Shown here one piece after another: positions 23,655 through 37,804 of a stretch of 64,000 nt of DNA; the stretch's first letter is position 1, and each line of letters starts with the position of its first letter. The notes under the pieces were generated by a model. That model worked only from the letters and a program-made list of their open reading frames with translations. It was not told the origin of the DNA and did not search any database. The translations under genes and the position numbers were made by a program. Source of the stretch: Bifidobacterium pseudocatenulatum DSM 20438 = JCM 1200 = LMG 10505. Its GTDB lineage: Bacteria > Actinomycetota > Actinomycetes > Actinomycetales > Bifidobacteriaceae. Location of the stretch: assembly GCF_001025215.1 (NCBI RefSeq), contig NZ_AP012330.1, positions 1,674,001-1,738,000 on the forward strand, written 5' to 3'.

Positions 23655-25725
23655 TGTCACCTCCTCGATTACAACATGTACGACTGAACATCATTATAAC
23701 ATGCGAACGCACGCCAATTCATCTCCCGCCTACGCTCCGCTTAGAGACGGGAGAATCCTTGGCGAAATCAGTTGAATTATTTGGCAATAACGTTGCGTAT
23801 GAGATTCGCTTGCAGCAGGCGCTTGAAGAGGATATGCTCTGCCCGTCCCACTATTACGGGGTTGGCGAATACATTAGCAAGTTTATGGGGCAGCAGGTTT
23901 CCGCTGATTCCATGACAGACAAGGATCGCACTGAGTTTTCCCGTTGGCTCGAACAGCTCACCGACCCTAATCGCGTGCGCTATATCATCGACAAAATCCA
24001 GATTTACAGCGAAGCCGGAACCGATGTGCGCGGTTTGGTGTTCTGCTCTCGCCGTGATGAGGCGAAACGTCTGTCCGCCATGTTCAACGAGCAGGTGAAT
24101 CAGCAGGTGGAACGACCGTATCGCACGAAAGCCATTACCGGCGAAAACTCGCAAGCCGAACGTGACGAAGCTGTCAAACAGCTGAAAATGGCGAACTTGA
24201 CTATATCTTCACCGTTGATTTATTCAATGAAGGTGTGGATATTCCTCATATCAACCAAATTGTTATGCTTCGTCAAACGCAGTCGAGCATTATTTTCACA
24301 CAGCAGCTCGGCCGAGGTTTACGTAAGGCAAGCGGTAAAGATTCGGTTGTAGTGATTGATTTTATTGGCAATTACGCCAATAATTATTTGATTCCGATCG
24401 CATTGTATGGCAATACTGGCGATCGTGATGTGGCCCGTAAGAATCTTCAACGCGAGTCCATCGGCATTTCTTCGATCAGTTTCGATAAAATCGCCCGCGA
24501 GCGCGTGCTCGCGTCACTCGATACCGCTGATTTGTCGGATATGAAGCTGCTGAGCAAGCAGTATCAGCAGATGCGCTATGAGTTGGGTCGTATTCCGATG
24601 CTGATGGATTTCGCGCATCGCGATGCGTCTTTAGTGTTCACGTTGGCTTCGAAGAATAACGATTATCTGTCGTTCGTGGTCTCTCGTGAGAAGAGTCTGT
24701 CGCGCGGCAAGCATGCGTCGGCTTCGTATGTGGAGCAGCTTGAACCGGTGTCAAACGCGCAGTCTGGTGTGCTGAAAATGTTGACTGCGACTCAGTTGCG
24801 TGGTTTGCGCCCGCATGAGTCGCTGATTCTTGCGGTGTTGTGCGATTTGGATTGGCGTCGCATCAATCCGGATTGTTCCGACGATGATGCGTCACTGTTT
24901 GAACGTTTTTCCACACAGCACAGCTTGAGTTTGTTTGATTTGCAAACATTATTGTCTACGCTGTTTCCGTATGTCGATAATAATATTCAGCAGTGCGGTT
25001 CTGCTTTTTCCACATTGAATTATTCGTATTTCACAAGTGCGAATCGCACTCGTTTCGGCAATACTTCTTTGGTTTGTATGTGCGACAATGAATCGTATGC
25101 ATTGACCCAGGAATGCGAGTCAATGCTGCATCACGCAACATTCCGAACGTTCTTTACAGATACCATCGAAGCCAGCTTGTTCAATGCGCTTGCACTGTCA
25201 AGGGAAGCTCGCAAGCGTCGCATCATGCCGGATCATGGGTTCATATATGGCGAGAAATATAGTCTTGCCGATGTCATGCGATTGTGCGCGTGGAAGGATG
25301 AGCAGATTCCGCAGAATGTGGGCGGATATAAGCTTGACACCGACACGAATTCTTTGCCGATCTTCATTAAATATGAGGCAAGCCAGTATGGCGATCGTTT
25401 CTTGAATCCTGGAGAAATTGAATGGTTCAGCAAAAACAATCGTTCTTTGCAATCTCTGGAATTCAAATGGCTGCTTGATGGAACCGAGCATACGTCGGAA
25501 TGGAAGAATCGTCATTTTGTTCCCATTTTTATTCGACGTAAGGCCGAGGAAAAGGAGAAATCCTACTATTATGTCGGTTCGGCAGTAGCTGTAGACGATG
25601 CGCATGAGTCAGTGAATATCGCAGATGACGGAACCCAATCAAAGGTCGTGATTTCCACACTGAAACTCGCGAAACCGGTTGACCCCGAACTCTACCGTCA
25701 CCTCACCGGCAACCCAGCATTCTAG

Positions 25726-26224
25726 TTCCAGAAAATTGCTGACGTGGCGAAAAGTCATTGTTGAACCGACGGCCGCCACGCCTCAGACATGGAAAATGTC
25801 ACCTCATCCGCAAAAAGTGACACAGTGCATCGTCGATGATCGCTCAAGCCTTTTCAAACCACCTTTTCACACGTGCAATCCACCCTACAATCATATGCAG
25901 ATGTTCGTTTGAACAGAAAAGTAACATGTTTTTGCAGAACAAAAAGAACACGCTCAATGTTACTTTTTACAATGTCATTTTCAAGACCTGCAATCATTGC
26001 AACATCAACGATTCCCAGCATCATCAATTGCAAAAACAGTATTTTCCGCGGTATCACAGCTAAAAAAGCGTGCTATCGTTAGTCACGGATACAGCAAGCA
26101 TCCATCAACAACATGAACCAGACTTCAAGAAATGATGTTCGTTTGCTTATCTAAACGAACATTAAAACGAACACTACTGATGTTCATGACATTATGCGAA
26201 CACATCGCAGGAAAGGAATTCATC
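25726..26224. promoter_or_regulatory. AT-rich non-coding region with AAACGAACA repeats
   Basis: No supportable gene lies in these 499 bp. TGTTCGTTT (26138-26146) and AAACGAACA (26155-26163) form a 9-bp inverted repeat with an 8-nt spacer. A second AAACGAACA is at 26167-26175 and a related GTTCGTTTGAAC palindrome at 25903-25914. They look like operator sites for the gene starting at 26225. A separate imperfect hairpin (AAAGTAACAT near 25918, ATGTTACTTTT near 25962) lies within. Confidence 0.5.
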
Positions 26225-26647
26225 ATGGCAGATGAAAAGACCGTCATCAACGTGGATCTGAACATGTTCGGCCAGGACGCGGACGCCAAGACCGCCGCAG
26301 CCAACGAGGTTGCCAAGAGCCTCGGCATCAGCGACGAAGCCCTCGCTCAGGTGGAGGAATTCAAGGCAGCCCTCACCGCGCATAACGCTTGGGACCTGCC
26401 GTTCATGGGCTACGTGAACGAAGACGGTTACGGCTACGCCTATGTGCCGGACGCAGCCATCACCATGAACCCGTATTGGGATGCGCACAAGGAATTCATG
26501 AACCTGCCGGAAGACGTGCAGACCGCTTTCGCCATCCGTATGCTGTTCACCCACCGCCCTGTCGACCGCTACGGCGCCGACATGTTCCTGCACTACCACC
26601 GCGGCTTCCAGGTCAACTTCGTCGGCAGCGGCGCCAACAAGTACTGA
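26225..26647 (+). CDS. Small protein of unknown function
   Basis: The 140-residue acidic product begins at an ATG preceded by AGGAAAGG. It has an N-terminal Ala-rich helical part (about residues 15-55) and a compact aromatic-rich half with GYVNEDGYGYAYVPDAAITMNPYWD and HRPVDRYGADMFLHYHRGFQV. I do not recognise the family. Codon use is typical of strongly expressed bifidobacterial genes, and it has an unusual repeat-rich upstream region, so regulated and possibly high expression is likely. A strong terminator follows. No signal peptide or membrane segment is seen. Confidence 0.75.
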   Translation: MADEKTVINVDLNMFGQDADAKTAAANEVAKSLGISDEALAQVEEFKAALTAHNAWDLPFMGYVNEDGYGYAYVPDAAITMNPYWDAHKEFMNLPEDVQTAFAIRMLFTHRPVDRYGADMFLHYHRGFQVNFVGSGANKY

Positions 26648-26728
26648 CCGCCCCAGAGGACGTTGTATGAGCGCCCCATAGGACATATAACGATTCCCAT
26701 ACCGCCGCGGCGGTACTCTCCAGAAAAA

Positions 26729-26779
26729 GAAAGGCGCTTGGCTCGAGCCAGAAAAACCAGCTCAAGTCAAGCGCCTTTC
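26729..26779. terminator. Bidirectional terminator between convergent genes
   Basis: GAAAGGCGCTTG (26729-26740) pairs with CAAGCGCCTTTC (26768-26779), and the pairing extends inward to GAGC/GCTC. A- and T-rich ends lie on both sides. It serves both the plus-strand gene ending at 26647 and the minus-strand PH-domain gene ending at 26811. Confidence 0.8.
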
Positions 26780-26810
26780 GTATGCGCTGAAACGAAACTA
26801 CCACGCGTCT

Positions 26811-27242
26811 CTACAAATCGCCCATATCAGGCGCATCGAATCCCATGCCAGGTCCTTCCGGCCCCGGACCGCCCGGACCTCCGAGGAATTCGCGCGCTGA
26901 CATGCCATTTTCCTTACGGGATGAGTCCACGGCCTCCTGCATCACCCGGCGAACCTCAAAACCATGCACCACGTTCTTCAGTACCACAACACCGTTGCCG
27001 GAAGACTGGTCGCGCGTATCAAGTACCAGCGTGCTCAAACCGAACAGGCGCTGCAGGAACGTGCGCTCCACACTAATATCCACGATGCGGAATAGTTTGA
27101 TGAGATTGAATTTCTCGTTAAGGATGCCGGTTTTGATGCTCATTTCCTGATCAGTGAGCATGTACACGGTGAACGTGAACGGCGTACGACACCAATTACG
27201 CTTGCGCTGACGCCACAGAACATTACCGCTTGCAACCTTCAT
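26811..27242 (-). CDS. Bacterial PH domain-containing protein
   Basis: The 143-residue protein has a bacterial PH-like (DUF304/bPH) core: YMLTDQEMSIKTGILNEKFNLIKLFRIVDISVERTFLQRLFGLSTLVLDT. The usual membrane anchor of YdbS/YdbT-type proteins is absent. The last ~30 residues are Gly/Pro-rich and end in acidic residues. An AAAGGG ribosome site precedes the ATG. It converges on the gene at 26225. The 27243-27576 gap between this start and the next gene shows no other gene. Confidence 0.75.
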   Translation of the reverse strand: MKVASGNVLWRQRKRNWCRTPFTFTVYMLTDQEMSIKTGILNEKFNLIKLFRIVDISVERTFLQRLFGLSTLVLDTRDQSSGNGVVVLKNVVHGFEVRRVMQEAVDSSRKENGMSAREFLGGPGGPGPEGPGMGFDAPDMGDL

Positions 27243-27576
27243 ATCATTCCCTTTTCCTTCGATGGAAAGCCGCCCTGTTGCGGCAACACTGCCATTCTAC
27301 CGGGCGCCGCCGTACGGCCATGCCGCTCATTCCAAATCATGTTTCACACATCGTTTCACACAGTATTTCGGCATAATCTTTTCGCTCAATCAAAAAGAAA
27401 TGCAACAGCATTCAAGCGACTATTCAAAATCATCGGCTTTTCGCCGTGAAAAGAGCAAAAAAACATGCGCGACAACGGCAGCATGATATAGGCTGAATAA
27501 GGATATGTCTTGTTCCACGAAGCACCCGTCGTCAACGCGGCACATGCAATCCATGTTTTTAAAGGAAAGGCATGCA

Positions 27577-28884
27577 ATGAGCAACGAACACGGTAGGATC
27601 AACCGTCTGCAGGAAGTCGAGGATCTCACCGAGTACATCAACAATGGATGGCTGCATTCCGGCGAATCCGACGGCCCGACGTTCCTATGGAACGACATGA
27701 TCCGCGAGGCCAGTCAGGAAGATGCCGAAAACCGCAATAATGTGCCCGTAGCACAGCTTTCCGACGCGGACATGGTAATCAGTATGCCCATGCAATGGTA
27801 TTTCGATTCCATCGCCGCCATGGTGCCCACAGCCGAACGCACCGATACCGGCGTGGAGATTCCAAGAATCGACATGCCAACGTTCCATCTTGATTCGCAG
27901 GCGCTTTCCGGCGTGGACGCGGTGGTCGGCAATGCCATCGTAAGCACACGTTGGCTGGATGCTGTCGGCAATCTCGCCAAGGCAGTGGAAATGACCGCGC
28001 GATTCGTTGGCAACGTCGCAGATCGAGACAATGAGGGCTTCGACTATTTGAAAGACCTGATTCAGACCGTGCGCGTGTACATGGACGCCGTGGCCTGCAA
28101 TGCCGATCCCATGACCGGCGAACAGGCGCTGAATATCATCACGCAAGTGGCCTGCAATGAGGATTTCCGTCTTAACGCCATGCAGATGGTTGAACTGCTT
28201 TCGTGCGGCCTGTCGTTCGCGCAATGGGACGATACGCGCATGTTCGCTTACGATGCGTTGAATAAGGGCATTGCCACGATGAGTGATTTCGCCACGTCTG
28301 CTTCGACGTTGGCAAACTCGGCAGATGATTCCGACAGCCGCGACATGCAAACTGATTCGCAGTCTGTTGCGCAAGTGAAAACCGATTTGGGTTTGTTTGA
28401 AGACGCTGATTCCTTATCCGCAGAAGATTTGAATAATCTCGCGATGCTTGATCCTGCTTTGCTTTCAGAAAAGGAGATTGCGCAGGCCGCGCAGAATCAG
28501 TTCGATCATGCCGTACAGTTTTTGCGACATGACTTGCTGCGGATTAGTGGTGACATTGATGAGGCTGATCGTTTCCTGCGTGACAATCATACTTCCGAAC
28601 CGCTCGCCGATGCGTATGCGGCACGTCTGATTGCTGCCGAACGTTGGCAGGATCTGCTCGATTTTGTCGATCTGGTGTTGCGGGACAAACCTAATCAGGT
28701 CACGATGATGTTCCCCGAAGAAGTGGTGCCCTACGAGTGGGAGACGATTCGCGAGGCCGCTTTGGAAGCGCTGGGACGCAGCGACGAACTGGTTGCCATG
28801 TATCAGGAACGCTTGGATGATACGTATGATCCCAATACCGCGCTCAATCATCTGAAACTCCACGCCTGGTTGAATCAGCAGTAG
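27577..28884 (+). CDS. Conserved-looking protein of unknown function, helical
   Basis: The 435-residue product starts at an ATG with AAGGAAAGG upstream; in-frame codons from 27505 are probably not translated. It is acidic and largely helical, with Trp/Asp-rich N-terminal segments and a C-terminal part whose pattern (ALEALGRSDELVAMYQERL, AARLIAAERWQDLLDFVDLVL) recalls TPR-like repeats. No catalytic motif, signal peptide or membrane segment is visible. It stands alone just before the rRNA operon terminator. Confidence 0.75.
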   Translation: MSNEHGRINRLQEVEDLTEYINNGWLHSGESDGPTFLWNDMIREASQEDAENRNNVPVAQLSDADMVISMPMQWYFDSIAAMVPTAERTDTGVEIPRIDMPTFHLDSQALSGVDAVVGNAIVSTRWLDAVGNLAKAVEMTARFVGNVADRDNEGFDYLKDLIQTVRVYMDAVACNADPMTGEQALNIITQVACNEDFRLNAMQMVELLSCGLSFAQWDDTRMFAYDALNKGIATMSDFATSASTLANSADDSDSRDMQTDSQSVAQVKTDLGLFEDADSLSAEDLNNLAMLDPALLSEKEIAQAAQNQFDHAVQFLRHDLLRISGDIDEADRFLRDNHTSEPLADAYAARLIAAERWQDLLDFVDLVLRDKPNQVTMMFPEEVVPYEWETIREAALEALGRSDELVAMYQERLDDTYDPNTALNHLKLHAWLNQQ

Positions 28885-28983
28885 TCCCGATTCCTCCACT
28901 CACTGGAACAATCCTCCCGCCCACGGGCCTTCCGGCGTCCGTTTCCCTCCACCGAATGGAGGAAGACACCCGTGCGCGGGAAT

Positions 28984-29030
28984 AAAAAAGGACCTTCCGG
29001 GAACCCCGATGGGGCTCGACCGGAAGGTCC
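28984..29030 (-). terminator. rRNA operon terminator
   Basis: An 11-bp stem (28990-29000 with 29020-29030), extended by an inner CCCCATCGGGG hairpin, is followed on the minus strand by six T residues. It lies 10 nt past the 5S gene and ends the 16S-23S-5S operon. Confidence 0.92.
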
Positions 29031-29040
29031 ATAAGTTGAA

Positions 29041-29157
29041 TGCGGCGGCGTGCTACTCTCCCACACCCTCTCGAGTGCAGTACCATCGCCGCGACCAGGC
29101 CTTAGCTTCCGGGTTCGGAAAGGGACCGGGCGTCTCACCTGGGCCATGACCACCGCA
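29041..29157 (-). rRNA. rrf: 5S rRNA
   Basis: About 117 nt with the standard 5S core (CCGAACCCGGAAGCTAAG) and complementary ends TGCGGTGG/CCGCCGCA. It is the last gene of the rRNA operon, 0.2 kb after the 23S gene. A second, divergent copy lies at 13991. Confidence 0.95.
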
Positions 29158-29363
29158 AAACCAATATAACGGCCAACCACAAGGATCGGCCGGCAGAACC
29201 GGAACCACGCCACGATTCCGATCGTGGCGGTCCGGGAACCGGACAACGGACGCGAGCAAAACGCTTCACCGGTATCGTTTCCGTGACCACAAGAAACAAT
29301 GCTCCTTGCCATCCAACGAAAGAAACCACCACAGGACGAGACCCGACCCAACAAGCGGGTCGG

Positions 29364-34425
<5,062 letters not shown>

Positions 34426-35029
34426 AAAACTTTGCAGAAAGCCAACATGTGACTCTCAAAAACAAGAAAATTGACGATCGCCTTATAAGGAAAGGCGCAT
34501 CGCACGAAAACCTCACCGTCCTTCAAGGCCTCCCGGCCACTCGCGAACGAGCGGACGATGAACTGGCAATCATTGACTATAAAGAAGTAGTACAAATACG
34601 CTCTTGAGTTCTCAAACCACCACCACACCAGCAGACCGTCCCGAACCTCAGGAGCGGAACCGCCGTGCTGAGCAGCGAGATGTAAACTTACACGTCCTTG
34701 CCGATCTACGCAAATCGACCTTCCGTAAACACCGTGTAAACCGTTGAAAAATAACGTATCTCTCGGCGTGTCGAAATCGCAGGAAAATCGAGTGATGAGC
34801 ACCATTTCACAGCACAATCCCGCTGGAAAAACCTCAACATACCTCGCGGCAGGTCAACATCCGGGCGTGTCGCACACGAGACGAACGAATGACAGAAAGG
34901 TACAAGACAAACAGCGGGCAAAACATCCAGCGGGAACAGACACAACACGACTACGCCTGACACACATCCAGCAACGTCAATTCGTCCGACCAACTTACGC
35001 CTTGCCACACAACCTGCGAGCGACTCCGT
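34426..35029 (-). promoter_or_regulatory. rRNA operon leader and promoter region
   Basis: No gene lies in these 604 bp. On the minus strand, boxA (TTTGAGAACTCAAGAG, about 34602-34617) sits 180 nt before the 16S gene. A weak sigma-70-like candidate, TTGCGT-17-TAAGTT, lies near 34683-34711. The true promoter is not certain. Confidence 0.55.
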
Positions 35030-36559
35030 CTACCAGCGCTTGCCACAGCGCTTGCCACCATTGCCGGGCCTGCCACCGGCGCCCCACGGCCCGCGCCCCT
35101 CGGCATGCAGCACACCCAGATGATGCTTCATGGCGACCAGCATGATGTGCGTATCTTCCAAGCCAAGATGTCGTTCGCTTTTGGATGCATCCAACGCGCC
35201 CTGACGTTTGGCATACGCATCCAACGTATTGTTGCCGTGCGGATGCTCATCATCGGGAATCGACCCCTCATCCCAACGACGGCTCATCGGCAATGTGTCG
35301 ATGATCGTGATATTGCCGGCACGATAGCTTTCCGCATATCCGGCGACGTTCAGCATGAAAAAGCTATGCTCGAACCGGGCGTTATGCGCAACATATGGCT
35401 GCTGTTCGAGTCGTTGCAGCAATCCGATCTGAGCTTCGGGCCATTCGTCGAACAGACGAAAGTCCGCGCTGGCGCGATCGCGCACGTCAATACCGGTAAG
35501 GTCGAGAATCAGAGGATTGCCAAGCAGCGCATTCTGCGTGGGAACGCCGAAGGAAAGACGTGCCTGGCCATATGCATCGCCGGTCTCGTAATAATCCTGT
35601 TCGTAGCGGTAGCCCGCGGGCTCGCCGGCAGGACGAGGCGAGATCATGTTCATGAATTCGAATCCGGCATCGATGATGTACACGCGAGCCGGATCCGTAC
35701 CCGTAGTTTCGATATCAATGCCCATCACCGTGTCGACGTCACGGCCGGGAAGGTAGGCGTCACGCCAATCCGACTTTTTGTAATCCGCCAAACGTCGGTC
35801 CTGCGCGGCTTCCGCCGAGTCAGCGGAACCGCCAGCGGATCCGAGGGAACCATAGTCGAACACCTTCGAGCCTCCCGGACTCGTCACCCCGCTCAAATTC
35901 GCGCGTGACATGGCGTAATCGCTGGCACGCTTCTGTTCACGTTCCGCGGCACGACGTTCGGCACGGCCATTGACGATCTGCGCGGTACGATCCTGAATAT
36001 CGTTAAGATTCACGAGGCTTTCCGCTCCGGCAACAGACTGCAGCACGGGCACTATCACCCGCTCCCGCCGCTCTTCGGCAATCGTCCACAATCCCATCGC
36101 AGCACCAATGCGCCGCAACACGGCAATTTCGTCGCACAACCTACGGTTCGCATAGGCGAGCGCGCGAGGCAAACGGTATGAAGCGATCAGACGGTCGAAA
36201 TCCGTCATGAAGGTGGTATTGCATTGCGCGATGATGGATTCGAGCCGGTCACGGACCGCTAAATCCTTTTTCAGCAGATTATGCAACTGTTGGACGGATA
36301 GTACCGAATCCTGCATGGGATCCGTTTTCTCCGAGGTCGACGAAAACGTGGTACCCGCGGCATTCAGAACGGCGATCAGGTCGATGCCTTGGCTTTTGGC
36401 GGCTCCGATGCCGCGTTCCAAGTCGAGAGACATGACCCAATGCCAGTCGATGCGCTCATTGTCGGCGTTTTTCGGCATCGATGCCGACCATTGGCTGATG
36501 TCTTGTTTGGCTTCGGTAAGCCAGGAACGGCCCGTCTTTGCTTCGTTCATACTTTGCAT
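35030..36559 (-). CDS. DnaQ-like 3'-5' exonuclease family protein
   Basis: The C-terminal half of this ~509-residue protein has DEDDh exonuclease motifs: GIDIETTGTDP (Exo I), YVAHNARFEHSFF (Exo II) and HLGLEDTHIML (Exo III, His and Asp). The N-terminal ~240 residues are helical with no recognised domain (substrate-binding or regulatory), joined by a Gly/Ser-rich linker. Such enzymes proofread or trim DNA or RNA 3' ends; this one is longer than a free epsilon subunit (about 240 residues). The C-terminus is Gly/Arg/Lys-rich, possibly for nucleic-acid binding. The start is uncertain: ATGs at 36559 and 36550 both lack a strong ribosome site. Confidence 0.8.
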   Translation of the reverse strand: MQSMNEAKTGRSWLTEAKQDISQWSASMPKNADNERIDWHWVMSLDLERGIGAAKSQGIDLIAVLNAAGTTFSSTSEKTDPMQDSVLSVQQLHNLLKKDLAVRDRLESIIAQCNTTFMTDFDRLIASYRLPRALAYANRRLCDEIAVLRRIGAAMGLWTIAEERRERVIVPVLQSVAGAESLVNLNDIQDRTAQIVNGRAERRAAEREQKRASDYAMSRANLSGVTSPGGSKVFDYGSLGSAGGSADSAEAAQDRRLADYKKSDWRDAYLPGRDVDTVMGIDIETTGTDPARVYIIDAGFEFMNMISPRPAGEPAGYRYEQDYYETGDAYGQARLSFGVPTQNALLGNPLILDLTGIDVRDRASADFRLFDEWPEAQIGLLQRLEQQPYVAHNARFEHSFFMLNVAGYAESYRAGNITIIDTLPMSRRWDEGSIPDDEHPHGNNTLDAYAKRQGALDASKSERHLGLEDTHIMLVAMKHHLGVLHAEGRGPWGAGGRPGNGGKRCGKRW

Positions 36560-36954
36560 GGTAGCCGAGAGGGGGCGCAGTACACGTCGGCGCGTACAAA
36601 AAACCATGATGCTTCTCGGATAGCGCAATCTTAAGTTTTTTGAGATTCGAAAGGTTATCTTGGGTTCGTTTTATTTCGTTGATTTTCGGTAAGAGAAAGA
36701 ACAATGCTACGAAAAACGATTATGTTCACCAAGCATTCGTCGTCAGGATACGATCATGCGCGTTGCAGACGGAGCACGACGTCGCGTACGAAATCATTCC
36801 ATCGCAACGCGAACGCCGATATTGTCGATAATGCCGCGAAATGCAAACATGGTTACGCTCATACGTGCGTCTGCCGTGGGGAGTGTGATGCGTGCGCGCG
36901 TTGCACTGGTTATGCGCATGGTGGTATGACGAAAAAATGACGGTATGACAAAAA

Positions 36955-36978
36955 GGGAGAGGCCTGTGGGCCTCTCCC
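36955..36978 (-). terminator. Terminator of def
   Basis: A perfect 10-bp GC-rich stem (36955-36964 with 36969-36978) and 4-nt loop are followed on the minus strand by five T residues. It lies about 105 nt past the def stop. The remainder of the 36560-37084 gap shows no supportable gene. Confidence 0.9.
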
Positions 36979-37084
36979 CCTGCAGGATATTCCGCGGATT
37001 GCGCAACGATAGGATTCCGTGACAATCGGATTCCGCAGCGTTTTTCGCCGCGCATGTATGCGATTTGCGGCGTGCGCTCCTGGT

Positions 37085-37741
37085 TTACAGTTCGAATCCG
37101 AGTTCGGCGGCGGCTTCGGTGGGAACCGGATCGTCGCACCAGAAATCCTCAAGATTCTCGTTGGTGGCGAGGCTGCGGATTTCCGCCTTGTCGATATACA
37201 GTTCGCCGCTCAGATGGTCGGTTTCGTGCTGGAAGATGCGGGCCGGCCAGCCGTGCAGATGTTCCTCATGCTGTTTGCCATCTTCATCCTGCCAGCGGGC
37301 GATGATGTCGAGCCAGCGCTTGCGTACCGCCTGATAGCCGTCGAAGCTCAGGCAGCCTTCGTAGAAGCTGCGGGTTTCGGTGCCGATCGGCTCATAGCTG
37401 GGGTTGATGATGACGTGGAATGGGAATTCGGCCGCTTCGCGCGGGTCATCGTCATCGTCGTCGCGCACATGGTCTTCCACCACGGCAAGCGCCAGTCCGA
37501 GGCCGATCTGGGTTGCGGCGAGACCTACGCCCGGCGCTTCGATCATGGTGACGCGCATGGTTTCGATGAGCTTGTCAAGTGTCTTGCGGCTCAGTTGGCC
37601 TTCGTAGGCTGCGGTCTGCTGGCGCAGTACCGGTTCACCTGCCTGCACGATGGGAAGCAGCTGTTCCTTGCCGCCGGTTTTGATGAGTTTTTCGACCTCG
37701 CGGTTGAGCTCGAGGCTGACTTTCGAGTTACGTCCAAACAT
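37085..37741 (-). CDS. def: Peptide deformylase
   Basis: Peptide deformylase removes the N-formyl group from new proteins. The 218-residue product has all three metal motifs: GVGLAATQIG (motif 1), EGCLSF (motif 2, metal Cys) and QHETDHLSG (motif 3, HExxH). An Asp run of six residues (RDDDDDDPRE) forms a surface insertion. GAAGGA precedes the ATG. It lies 63 nt downstream of glmM on the same strand and is likely co-transcribed with it. Confidence 0.96.
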   Translation of the reverse strand: MFGRNSKVSLELNREVEKLIKTGGKEQLLPIVQAGEPVLRQQTAAYEGQLSRKTLDKLIETMRVTMIEAPGVGLAATQIGLGLALAVVEDHVRDDDDDDPREAAEFPFHVIINPSYEPIGTETRSFYEGCLSFDGYQAVRKRWLDIIARWQDEDGKQHEEHLHGWPARIFQHETDHLSGELYIDKAEIRSLATNENLEDFWCDDPVPTEAAAELGFEL

Positions 37742-37804
37742 GGGGTTCCTTCGCGGATTGGTTCGGGATTTTGGATTGCCAAATACTGTGTATCGGCGGT
37801 GTGA

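Larger units (their letters stand above)
22005..23772 (-). mobile_element. IS200/IS605-type insertion sequence, complete
   Basis: The ends were inferred by rebuilding the broken helicase frame: removing 1,768 bp rejoins codons for ANIC and ELFGNN exactly. Read on the minus strand, the left end begins after AATTCA, with a subterminal hairpin (TCTCCCG/CGGGAGA, about 23728-23752). The right end has a GACCGC/GCGGTC hairpin near 22025-22040 and finishes in TCA, repeating the end of the target. There is no target duplication and no terminal inverted repeat, as expected for HUH Y1 transposases. It carries tnpA and tnpB in one orientation. Confidence 0.88.
21732..25725 (+). pseudogene. DUF3427-type DEAD/DEAH helicase, interrupted by IS and frameshift
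   Basis: The remains of one SF2 helicase are spread over three blocks. Block 1 (21732-22007) has FATVQTMSR, ILIDEVHHAA (motif II) and MLGMTATPERTDG (motif III). Block 2 (23776-24183) continues as CELFGNNVAYEIRLQQALEEDMLCPSHYYG. Block 3 (24184-25725) has VDLFNEGVDIPHINQIVMLR and FTQQLGRGLRK (motif VI), then a DUF3427 C-terminal domain. Lesions are loss of the N-terminus with Walker A, an IS200/IS605-type insertion between blocks 1 and 2, and a 1-nt loss near 24183 (CAGCTGAAAAT, where one more base would restore QLENGELDY). The frame from 24235 encodes up to 496 residues but lacks the motor core, so it cannot be an active helicase. Confidence 0.85.

Noticed and set aside
24235-25725. The 496-codon frame as an intact independent gene
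   Set aside because: It starts in the middle of helicase motif V and needs the upstream blocks for ATP binding. It is better seen as the 3' part of a broken gene, although a truncated product cannot be excluded.
34803-34860. TTGACC followed by TATGTT as an rRNA promoter on the minus strand
   Set aside because: The hexamers are only about 10 bp apart, too close for a sigma-70-type promoter.
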